From NCBI RefSeq assembly GCF_011058165.1, contig NZ_JAALEG010000007.1, forward strand, positions 1 to 64,000: a DNA stretch of 64,000 nucleotides, in the 5' to 3' direction. Under the pieces are notes generated by a model that was not told the DNA's origin, did no database searches, and was given only the letters and a program-made list of their open reading frames with translations. Positions within the stretch are counted from its first letter, which is position 1; the number at the start of each line of letters is the position of its first letter. A program made the translations under genes and the position numbers. This DNA is from Rhodococcus aetherivorans. GTDB taxonomy: Bacteria > Actinomycetota > Actinomycetes > Mycobacteriales > Mycobacteriaceae. Below, in pieces: positions 24,794 through 31,768 of the stretch.

Positions 24794-25995
24794 CTCCACT
24801 TCGCGGCGAAGGCGTGGATCGCGTCGGTCACGCGGGTGACCTCCTCGTCGGACAGCCCGTGGCTCATGCCGAGCGTCATGCCGCGCTCGAACACCGCATC
24901 GGCCTCGGGCAGGCCTTCGTCCGGCACGCGGTGCTCGACGCCCGCCATCATCGGGTGGCGGGTGATGTTGCCGCTCCACACGGTTCGCGTGTCGATGCCC
25001 TGCGCGTCGACGAATTCCTGCAGGTCGCTACGGGAGAACGGGGCGTCGGCGGTGACCGTGACGGGATAGCACAACCAGGCAGTGTCGAGTTCGTCGGTCT
25101 CCACCGGCGTGCTGAAGAACTCGGGGTAGGCGCCGTACGCGGCGGTGAACTCCGCGAAGGTCTTGCGGCGCCGCTCGTAGTTCTGCGCGAGCTTGTTCAG
25201 CTGCACGACACCGTAGGCGGCGCCGAGTTCGGACGGCTCGAAGTTCCACGGCAGCAGGTCGAAGATGAAGTCGTTGTCGTAGTCGACCCCGTCCAGATCC
25301 TCCCGGAAGACGCGTCCACGTCCGTTGCCGAACAGGTTCGGCTCGGATCGACGTCCCCACCGGCGCAGCAGGAGTGCGCGATCGCGGGTCTGCTCGTCGT
25401 CCATCATGACCATGCCGCCGGTGCCGGCACACGTGATGATGTGGGCCATGGAGAAGCTGGTGACGGTCAGGTCGGCGCGCGCGCCGGTGGGCGTGCCGCG
25501 CAGCCGGGCGCCGAGGGTGTCGCAGGTGTCCTCGATCACCTTCAGGTCGTGCCGGTCGGCGACGGCCCGGATCGCGTCCCAGTCCGGGCAGTTGCCGGCG
25601 AGGTTCGGGATGAGCACGGCGCGGGTCCGGTCGGTGACCATCGCCTCGATCCTGGTGACGTCGACGTTGAACGTGTTCGGTTCGACGTCGACGAAGACCG
25701 GTATCAGGCCGGCGCGCACGAGGGGCGCGACGTCGGTGGAGAAGGTCAGCGGCGAGGTGATGACTTCGCTGCCCTTCGGCAGATCGAGCAGCTCGACCGC
25801 GAGGTACAGGCCGGAGGATCCGGAGTTGCACATCACGCCGTACTGTTTCCCGGACAGCTCGGGGATGCGGCGTTCGAGCTCGAGGACGTTCTTGCCGATG
25901 CGCAGCCCCTGATGGCCGCTGCGCAGGACGTCGACCACCGCTCGGATTTCGTCCTCGCCGTGGGTGGCGCGGGCATAGGTGATGCGTTCGGTCAT
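24790..25995 (-). CDS. DegT/RfbH-like PLP enzyme lacking the Schiff-base lysine
   Basis: A 401-residue fold-type I PLP protein of the DegT/DnrJ/EryC1/StrS family. The expected lysine motif S-F-x-x-x-K reads SFSMAHIITCAGTGG, putting His185 in its place. The Asp that binds the pyridine nitrogen is in IEDTCDTLGARL (Asp156), like the IEDNCDALG of RfbH/ColD sugar 3-dehydratases, which also carry His for Lys. The iron-sulphur cysteines of RfbH are absent, which fits a ColD-like mechanism. It sits inside a beta-oxidation operon, an unexpected place for a sugar enzyme. GAGGAAG precedes the ATG. Function inferred: PLP-dependent dehydration, not transamination. Confidence 0.8.
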   Translation of the reverse strand: MTERITYARATHGEDEIRAVVDVLRSGHQGLRIGKNVLELERRIPELSGKQYGVMCNSGSSGLYLAVELLDLPKGSEVITSPLTFSTDVAPLVRAGLIPVFVDVEPNTFNVDVTRIEAMVTDRTRAVLIPNLAGNCPDWDAIRAVADRHDLKVIEDTCDTLGARLRGTPTGARADLTVTSFSMAHIITCAGTGGMVMMDDEQTRDRALLLRRWGRRSEPNLFGNGRGRVFREDLDGVDYDNDFIFDLLPWNFEPSELGAAYGVVQLNKLAQNYERRRKTFAEFTAAYGAYPEFFSTPVETDELDTAWLCYPVTVTADAPFSRSDLQEFVDAQGIDTRTVWSGNITRHPMMAGVEHRVPDEGLPEADAVFERGMTLGMSHGLSDEEVTRVTDAIHAFAAKWR

Positions 25996-26024
25996 GTCGG
26001 GACTTCCTCTGGATGGGTGGTCGG

Positions 26025-27224
26025 TCAGTTGTCGGTGGAGAGCACGAGTGCGCTGTGCGGCACCGGGGAGCCGCCCGTGACCAGAACGTTCGCCACGTCC
26101 TTGCCGGGCTGGTTCACCGACGTGCCGCGGATCAGCCGCACGCCCTCGGCGATTCCGTTGACGCCGTGGATGTATCCCTCGCCGAGTTGTCCGCCGTGGG
26201 TGTTGACGGGCAGACGGCCGTCGAGTTCGAGGTTGCCGTCCGCGATGAAGTCCTTGGCCTCACCGCGGGCGCAGAACCCGTACTCCTCGAGTTGCAGCAG
26301 CACCATCGGGGTGAACGCGTCGTAGAGGATTGCGGCGTCGATGTCGTCCGGATCGATGCCGGCCTGATCCCACAGCTGCCGTGCCACCAGCTCGACCTCG
26401 GGCATCTCGTCGATGTCCTCGCGGTAGTAGCTGCTCATGGAGATCTGCTGCGGCCCGACGCCTTGCGCGGCGGCGGAGACGACGGCCGGCGGGTGCGGCA
26501 GGTCGCGGGCCCGCTCGGTGCTGACGATCACCAGGGCCTGTCCGCCGTCGCTCTCCTGGCAGCAGTCGAGCAGCCGCAGCGGGTCGGCGATCATCCGGGA
26601 GTTCTGGTGCTCGTCGAGGGTGATGGGCCGCTCGTAGAACCATGCCTTGGGGTTGTTTGCGGCATGCTTGCGCGACAGCACGGAGACGCGGCCGAAGTCG
26701 GCGCTGGTCGCGCCGTACTTGTGCATGTAGCGCCGGGCGAGGAACGCCTCCTGCTGGGCGGGGGTGAGCAGCCCGTAGGGATTGATCCAGTTGCGGTATT
26801 CCTGATCGGTGTTGGCCGTGTAGGCGAACGGCGGCGGGCCGGCGCCGAACCGGGTGCCGGAACGTTCGTTGAAGGCCCGGTAGACGACCACGACGTCGGC
26901 GACACCGCTCGCGACGGCGAGCGCCGCCTGCTGCACGGGTGCGCATGCGCCGCCGCCGCCGTGCGGGATGCGGCTGAAGAACGTCAGTTCGGGGATGCCG
27001 AGTGCGCGGGCGACCGCGATCTCGGGGTTGGTCTCCATCGTGAACAGCGCGAAGCCGTCCACCTCCTCGACGCCGATCTGTGCATCCTCGAGCGCGGCGA
27101 GCACACTCTCGCAGGCCAGTTGCCATTCGCTGCGCCCGGAGTTCTTGGAGAATTCGGTGGCGCCGATGCCGGCGATCGCCGCCCTGCGGGCGAAGCCCCC
27201 GCCGGGAATTATCCTGCCGCTCAT
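26025..27224 (-). CDS. Ltp2-like thiolase-fold retro-aldol lyase
   Basis: A 399-residue thiolase-superfamily (SCP-x/lipid-transfer) protein. Tyr301 lies in ILYDAFTP and Tyr351 in LGEGYIHG; the 50-residue spacing equals that of the two catalytic tyrosines (294 and 344) described for steroid aldolase Ltp2. No thiolase nucleophile motif is evident. Ltp2 works in complex with the DUF35 part of ChsH2 to cleave a 22-hydroxy side chain by retro-aldol reaction, releasing propionyl-CoA. A DUF35 protein and ChsH1-like hydratase are encoded just upstream, with ATGA overlap, as in the igr operon. Confidence 0.88.
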   Translation of the reverse strand: MSGRIIPGGGFARRAAIAGIGATEFSKNSGRSEWQLACESVLAALEDAQIGVEEVDGFALFTMETNPEIAVARALGIPELTFFSRIPHGGGGACAPVQQAALAVASGVADVVVVYRAFNERSGTRFGAGPPPFAYTANTDQEYRNWINPYGLLTPAQQEAFLARRYMHKYGATSADFGRVSVLSRKHAANNPKAWFYERPITLDEHQNSRMIADPLRLLDCCQESDGGQALVIVSTERARDLPHPPAVVSAAAQGVGPQQISMSSYYREDIDEMPEVELVARQLWDQAGIDPDDIDAAILYDAFTPMVLLQLEEYGFCARGEAKDFIADGNLELDGRLPVNTHGGQLGEGYIHGVNGIAEGVRLIRGTSVNQPGKDVANVLVTGGSPVPHSALVLSTDN

Positions 27225-27631
27225 CGTGTCTGTCCTTCGTACGGTGCGACGGTGACCTCGGCGGTCACGTGCGTTCCTCGGGCGTTACGGCCGAGAACCT
27301 CGACGGTCACGGCGCCGGCGTCGACGCGGGTCACCGTCCCGGTCAGGCGCATGATGTCGCCGGGAAAGTTGGGGACGCCCAGCCGCAGTGCGACGCGGCG
27401 GATGCGGGCGGTCGGCCCGGCCCAGTCGGTGATGTAGCGGTCGACGAACCCGTTCGTCGAGTTGATGCTCATGAAGATGTCCGGCGTGCCGCGTTTTTCG
27501 GCTGCCCCCGGATCGTGGTGCACGTCCTCGAAGTCCTGGGAGGCGAGGGCGGTGGCGACGATGGTGCTGCGATCGAGCGGCAGATCCAGTGCCGGCAGCT
27601 CGGTGCCGACGACGACCGGTGGCAGACTCAT
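27221..27631 (-). CDS. MaoC-like enoyl-CoA hydratase subunit, ChsH1-like
   Basis: A 136-residue hotdog protein. Asp33 and His38 (SQDFEDVHHDP) have the D-x4-H spacing of the hydratase-2 catalytic dyad. Short length and position (between the DUF35 protein and the Ltp2-like enzyme) match ChsH1, which pairs with the MaoC half of ChsH2 to hydrate the steroid enoyl-CoA. Both ends overlap the neighbours as ATGA. It should supply the catalytic residues, since the partner MaoC protein lacks the histidine. Confidence 0.85.
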   Translation of the reverse strand: MSLPPVVVGTELPALDLPLDRSTIVATALASQDFEDVHHDPGAAEKRGTPDIFMSINSTNGFVDRYITDWAGPTARIRRVALRLGVPNFPGDIMRLTGTVTRVDAGAVTVEVLGRNARGTHVTAEVTVAPYEGQTR

Positions 27632-28038
27632 GCGGCACCCCCGCCCGGAAGGCGCAGCTGCGGAAGGATTTCGCCGTGTGCGTGCTCGGCGAAGCCGACC
27701 TCGAGCTCCATCCCGATCTGCAGCCGGTCGTGCTCGACCCCGGCGATGTCGGCGACGATCCGGATGCCCTCCTCGAGGTCGATCAGCCCGACCGCGAGGG
27801 GATAGTCGAAGGACGGGTCCTTCGGGTGGTGGATCACGGTCCAGCTGTGCAGGGTGCCGCGGCGCGACGACTCGACGGTGTCCCACTTGAAGGAGCGGCA
27901 CTTCGGGCACGCCGGTCCCGGCGGATGCCGGAGCGCGCCGCAGTCGCTGCAGCGCTGGATCTCGAGCCGGCCCTCGCGGGCGGCTGCGAACCAGAACTCG
28001 TTGTCCTGGGTGACGGTCAACCTGGGAACGGCCGTCAT
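27628..28038 (-). CDS. DUF35/OB-fold zinc-ribbon protein (ChsH2 C-terminal-like)
   Basis: A 136-residue protein with a rubredoxin-like zinc ribbon at Cys30, Cys33, Cys44 and Cys47 (CSDCGALRHPPGPACPKC) followed by an OB fold. In ChsH2 of M. tuberculosis this domain is fused behind a MaoC domain and docks to Ltp2. Here it is a separate gene with its own ATG, overlapping the upstream MaoC stop as TGATG. The protein is complete and well conserved at both ends, so the split is not a frameshift. It probably forms the aldolase complex with the Ltp2-like protein. Confidence 0.88.
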   Translation of the reverse strand: MTAVPRLTVTQDNEFWFAAAREGRLEIQRCSDCGALRHPPGPACPKCRSFKWDTVESSRRGTLHSWTVIHHPKDPSFDYPLAVGLIDLEEGIRIVADIAGVEHDRLQIGMELEVGFAEHAHGEILPQLRLPGGGAA

Positions 28039-28601
28039 CACGCCTCCTCGGTGGTGTTCGGGTTGAAGCGGAGCAATCGGAACCGCTCCTCGACGAGCAG
28101 TTCGCCATGCTGGTTCTCGTAGCGTTTGTGCAGGGTGACGAAGCAGCCGCGGCCCAGGCCGGTGTGCTTGACCGGGGAGATCGACTCGATGGTGAAGTGC
28201 GCGGTGACGTGGTCGCCCGGGACGAGTTCGCGGTGATAGTCCTGCTCGGCGTTGGTGGCGACGACGGAGGTGAAACCGTGCCGGTCCAGCAGTGTCATCA
28301 GCGCGGAGTAGGCGAAGTCCTCGGTCCGTCCTTCGGCGCGCAGCCGCTGCACCTCGCGCCAGCGGCGGTAGCCGGCCATCACCCACGTCGAGATCATCGC
28401 GGGCGGGCACACCACGTCCGGTCGTCCGGTCGCGCGGGCCGCGTCCCGGTCGACGTAGACGGGGTTGTAGTCGTCGTGGGCCTCGACCCAGTTCCGGATC
28501 ATCGCCTCGTCGACGGCGTACCGGGCCACCCGGGCGGGCTCGGCCACCTTCCCGACGTACTGTTCGAACTCGCGTTCCAACTCCTGTTCCAGCGTCGGCA
28601 T
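28038..28601 (-). CDS. MaoC/FAS1-type hotdog protein (ChsH2 N-terminal-like)
   Basis: A 187-residue hotdog protein of the MaoC N-terminal type (RNWVEAHDDYNPVYVDRDAA). The position of the catalytic histidine is Tyr49, five residues after Asp44, so it is likely a non-catalytic partner. It is the first gene of the long left operon and is divergent from the KstR2-like regulator. The ATG at 28601 is chosen over one eight codons upstream because AAAGGTGG precedes it. With ChsH1-like protein it would make a two-subunit enoyl-CoA hydratase. Confidence 0.82.
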   Translation of the reverse strand: MPTLEQELEREFEQYVGKVAEPARVARYAVDEAMIRNWVEAHDDYNPVYVDRDAARATGRPDVVCPPAMISTWVMAGYRRWREVQRLRAEGRTEDFAYSALMTLLDRHGFTSVVATNAEQDYHRELVPGDHVTAHFTIESISPVKHTGLGRGCFVTLHKRYENQHGELLVEERFRLLRFNPNTTEEA

Positions 28602-28620
28602 GTCCGCACCACCTTTCTTG

Positions 28621-28634
28621 AGCAAGCGCTTGGT
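28621..28634. promoter_or_regulatory. KstR2-type operator
   Basis: AGCAAGCGCTTGGT matches every fixed position of the published KstR2 consensus AnCAAGnnCTTGnT. It lies 20 bases upstream of the MaoC start and about 110 bases upstream of the divergent KstR2-like gene. Confidence 0.75.
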
Positions 28635-28741
28635 GCAGTACGGTAGGCGCGGGCGCCCCGCCAGGACTGCCCACTCCCACTCAGTTGGAACAGAGGGCGG
28701 AAGACTCGCGCCGAACCGGCGAATCGGAAGGTGAGGTGACC

Positions 28742-29317
28742 ATGACGTCGGACCGACGCGACGAGATCATGCGGCTCGCGGCCGAACTCTTCGCAACCAA
28801 GGGGATCGGGCCGACGACGGTCCGCGACATCGGCGAACGCGCCGGAGTGTTCTCCGGCAGCCTGTACCACTTCTTCAGATCCAAGAATGCACTCGTCGCC
28901 GAGATCCTCAGCGGCTTCATGGCCGACATCGACCAGCGCTTCCGGCGCGTCGTGGAGATCTCGACGAGTCCCCGCGAGACTGTGCGCGGCCTGATCCACC
29001 AGACCCTCGTCGTGATCGAGGAGCATCCCCATCCGACGGCGATCTACCAGCAGAACCGGCAGTACCTGCGCGACAACGGCCTGCTCGACGTCGTCGACGC
29101 ACCGTCGCGCACGGTGCGCGACTATTGGCTGACCACGATCGCCACCGGCGTCGCCGACGGCAGCTTCCGCTCCGACATCCCCGCCGAGGTCTTCTACCGC
29201 ACGGTGCGGGACGCGCTGTGGGCGAGCATGCACTGGCCGGGACGGGACGGATACACCACCGACGAGTTCACCGACGTGCTCGTTGCGCTGTTCTTCGGCG
29301 GTTTCGCCGAGGAGTGA
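28742..29317 (+). CDS. TetR-family regulator, KstR2-like
   Basis: A 191-residue TetR regulator. The helix-turn-helix GIGPTTVRDIGERAGVFSGSLYHFFRSKNALVAEIL (shortened in sense) closely resembles KstR2, the repressor of genes for sterol rings C/D breakdown that responds to a CoA thioester (HIP-CoA). The ATG at 28742 follows GAAGGTGAGG; the frame opens at 28685 without support. A perfect KstR2-type operator lies in the divergent region. It likely represses the left operon and perhaps itself. Whether the effector is a HIP-CoA-like compound is not known. Confidence 0.85.
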   Translation: MTSDRRDEIMRLAAELFATKGIGPTTVRDIGERAGVFSGSLYHFFRSKNALVAEILSGFMADIDQRFRRVVEISTSPRETVRGLIHQTLVVIEEHPHPTAIYQQNRQYLRDNGLLDVVDAPSRTVRDYWLTTIATGVADGSFRSDIPAEVFYRTVRDALWASMHWPGRDGYTTDEFTDVLVALFFGGFAEE

Positions 29318-29369
29318 CCGGACTCGTCACCGGACCGAACGGCGCTCAGCGCACTCGACACGGCCGCGG

Positions 29370-30536
29370 TCAGCGCGCTCCGCCGGGTTCGTCTCCACGC
29401 TCGGGGGAGAGACCGAGTTCTTCGAGTACCTCTCGGGTGTGCTGCCCGTGGCGCGGCGCCGGGCGCGCCTCGGTGTACGTCCCGTCCCAGCGCAACGGGG
29501 AGCGCGCCGTCGGCACCGGGCCGACGCCGGGCTGCTCGACGCGTTCGATCACCGCGTACTCGCGGGCGGCCACCTCGTCCATGGTCCGGTACGGCGCCCA
29601 CAGCACCCGGCTGCCGGACAGTTCCTTCTCGATCTCGGCGAGCGTGCGCGCCGCGAACCACGGACGCAGGATCGCCGTGATCTCGTCGCGCGCGGCGTAG
29701 CGGTCACCCTCGTCGGCGAACCGCAGCCCGCGGTGCCGTTCGAGCGCCGCGAAGACCTCGGCGGTGCCGGTGACCTCGACGAGCGATCGCCACTGTGCGG
29801 GGGTGAGGCCGACAACCATGACGGCGCGGCCGTCCGCCGTGGCGAAGTCGGACCCGTAGCTGCCGTAGAGCGCGTTGCCCTGCCGATCGCGGGCCGAGCC
29901 GCGTTCCTCGGCCTCGGCCAGCCAGCCCATGCTCGCGACCGCAGACACCGCGACGTCCTCGAGCGCGAGCTCGAGGTACGCGCCCTCCCCCGTGCGGTCC
30001 CGCCTGCGCAGCGCGGCGACGATGCCGAGGGCCGCCTGCACCCCGGTGATCAGGTCCCAGGCCGGGAGCACGTGGTTCACCGGGGCCGCAGCATCGACGG
30101 GCCCGGTCATGAGAGGCAGCCCGACAGCGGCGTTGACCGTGTAGTCCACGGCGGGGGTGCCGTCGGCATTGCCGGCGATGTGCAGGTGGATCAGGTCGGG
30201 TCGTCGCGCGGCGAGCACCTCGTGGGCGAGCCACGGTGCGTGGGCCGCGTTCTCGAGCACCACCCCGGACCGGGCGATCAGCTCGGTGACGACGGCACGA
30301 CCGTCCGCACTGCGCAGGTCCACCGCGACGGACCGCTTCGCCTGGTTCAACCCCGTCCAGTACAGGCTCGCCCCCGACTCCGCGAGGGGCCACCGCCCGC
30401 CGTCGACCGCGCCGGCGACCGGATCGACACGGACCACGTCGGCACCGAGCTCGGCGAGGATGCGCCCGGCGGTCGGACCGGCGACGAAGCTCGACAGGTC
30501 GACGACGCGGATCCCCTCGAGCGGCCGGGTCGTCAT
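29370..30536 (-). CDS. Class III CoA-transferase (CaiB/BaiF family)
   Basis: A 388-residue protein with the family N-terminus PLEGIRVVDLSSFVAGPTAGRILAELGADVVRVD (shortened in sense), then GRWPLAESGASLYWTGLNQAKRSVAVDL and a C-terminal small domain. Family members move CoA between acids, for example carnitine or bile acids (BaiF/BaiK). The position normally held by the catalytic aspartate (VLVENFRPG-D) reads VVLENAAHAPWL, so the nucleophile is not evident. It ends the right operon; its start overlaps the thiolase stop as ATGA. Confidence 0.82.
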   Translation of the reverse strand: MTTRPLEGIRVVDLSSFVAGPTAGRILAELGADVVRVDPVAGAVDGGRWPLAESGASLYWTGLNQAKRSVAVDLRSADGRAVVTELIARSGVVLENAAHAPWLAHEVLAARRPDLIHLHIAGNADGTPAVDYTVNAAVGLPLMTGPVDAAAPVNHVLPAWDLITGVQAALGIVAALRRRDRTGEGAYLELALEDVAVSAVASMGWLAEAEERGSARDRQGNALYGSYGSDFATADGRAVMVVGLTPAQWRSLVEVTGTAEVFAALERHRGLRFADEGDRYAARDEITAILRPWFAARTLAEIEKELSGSRVLWAPYRTMDEVAAREYAVIERVEQPGVGPVPTARSPLRWDGTYTEARPAPRHGQHTREVLEELGLSPERGDEPGGAR

Positions 30537-31768
30537 GCGGCCCTTTCGAAGATCGCCGTCAGCCCCTGCCCGCCACCGATGCACATCGTCTCGAGGCCGT
30601 AGCGCGCCCCGCGACGATCCAGTTCGCGCAGCAACGTGGCGAGGATGCGCACGCCGGTCGCCCCGACCGGGTGGCCGAGCGAGATTCCCGAACCGTTGAC
30701 GTTCGTCCGCTCGAAATCGGTTGTCCCGAAGTTCCATTCACGGGTCACCGCGAGTGCCTGCGCCGCGAACGCCTCGTTGAGTTCGATCAGGTCGATGTCG
30801 GCGAGCGTCAGGCCGGCGCGCTTCAGGGCCTTCTCGGTGGACGGCACCGGGCCGATGCCCATCTCCGCCGGCGCGACGCCGGCCACCGCCCAGGTCACCA
30901 ACCGGCCCAGGGGACGCAGGCCCAGGCGGTCCGCCTGCGCGCGGGTGGTGACGAGACAGGCTGCGGCACCGTCGTTCTGACCGCTGGCGTTGCCCGCGGT
31001 CACCGTCGCCTCCGGATCCTGCGCCGCCATGATCGGCCGCAGTTTCGCGAGGGTGTCGACGGAGGCGTCCGCGCGCGGATGCTCGTCCCGGTCCACGATG
31101 CGGTCGTCGCCCTTGCGCTGGGGCACCGCCACCGGCACGATCTCCTGCGCGAACACCCCGGATTCGATGGCGGCCACCGCGCGCCGGTGCGATTCGACGG
31201 CCAGCTCGTCCTGTTCGCGTCGGCCGATGCCGTACTTGCGGCGCAGGTTCTCGGCGGTCTCGAGCATCCCGCCGGGGACGGGATGGTGACGGCCGCCGGC
31301 GGTGACCCGGCCGCGGGCGAGGCGGTCGTGCAGGGCGGCCGGAGCCCCCTTGGCACCCCACCGCATCGATTCGGTGTAGTACTCGGCGCGGCTCATGGAT
31401 TCGACGCCACCGGCGATCACGACGTCGGCGACGCCGGTCTGCACGCGCATCGCCGCGTCGAGCACGGCCTGCAGCCCGGACCCACACCGGCGGTCGAGCT
31501 GCAGGCCCGGCACCGTCACCGGCAGGCCCGCGTCGAGCGCGGCGACGCGGCCGATCGCGGGGGCCTCGCCGTTGGGATAGCACTGGCCGAAGATCACGTC
31601 GTCCACCGACTCGGGGTCGATGCCCGTGCGCGCCAGCAGTTCCGAGATCACCCCGGCGGCGAGGTCGGTGGCGGGGACGTCGACGAACGCCCCGCCGTAC
31701 CGGCCCACCGGTGTGCGCAGCGGTTCGCAGATCACCACATCGGTTGCGGTCACATCAGTTGCGGTCAC
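30533..31768 (-). CDS. Acetyl-CoA C-acyltransferase (FadA-type thiolase)
   Basis: A 411-residue thiolase with nucleophile in QLDRRCGSGLQAV, ELNEAFAAQALAV, GHPVGATG and the final ETMCIGGGQGLTAIFER, all intact. The GTG at 31768 is chosen since AAAGGG lies nine bases upstream; it overlaps the CoA ligase stop by 14 bases. A 15-base tandem duplication makes the N-terminus read VTATDVTATDV and creates a second GTG in frame. It is strongly similar to the thiolase cut by the right edge of the window. Confidence 0.9.
   Translation of the reverse strand: MTATDVTATDVVICEPLRTPVGRYGGAFVDVPATDLAAGVISELLARTGIDPESVDDVIFGQCYPNGEAPAIGRVAALDAGLPVTVPGLQLDRRCGSGLQAVLDAAMRVQTGVADVVIAGGVESMSRAEYYTESMRWGAKGAPAALHDRLARGRVTAGGRHHPVPGGMLETAENLRRKYGIGRREQDELAVESHRRAVAAIESGVFAQEIVPVAVPQRKGDDRIVDRDEHPRADASVDTLAKLRPIMAAQDPEATVTAGNASGQNDGAAACLVTTRAQADRLGLRPLGRLVTWAVAGVAPAEMGIGPVPSTEKALKRAGLTLADIDLIELNEAFAAQALAVTREWNFGTTDFERTNVNGSGISLGHPVGATGVRILATLLRELDRRGARYGLETMCIGGGQGLTAIFERAA

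Noticed and set aside
22554-24839. A very long plus-strand open frame (over 700 codons) across FadE34 and the thiolase
   Set aside because: It lies opposite well-supported genes, its translation is Arg/Gly/His-rich with no domain, and such antisense frames are common in GC-rich DNA.
24790-25995. Ordinary sugar aminotransferase for the DegT gene
   Set aside because: The catalytic lysine is absent, so transamination through an internal aldimine is unlikely.
27628-28601. ChsH2 split as a sequencing frameshift
   Set aside because: Both halves have complete family-like ends, the second has its own ATG, and the TGATG overlap matches the operon style.
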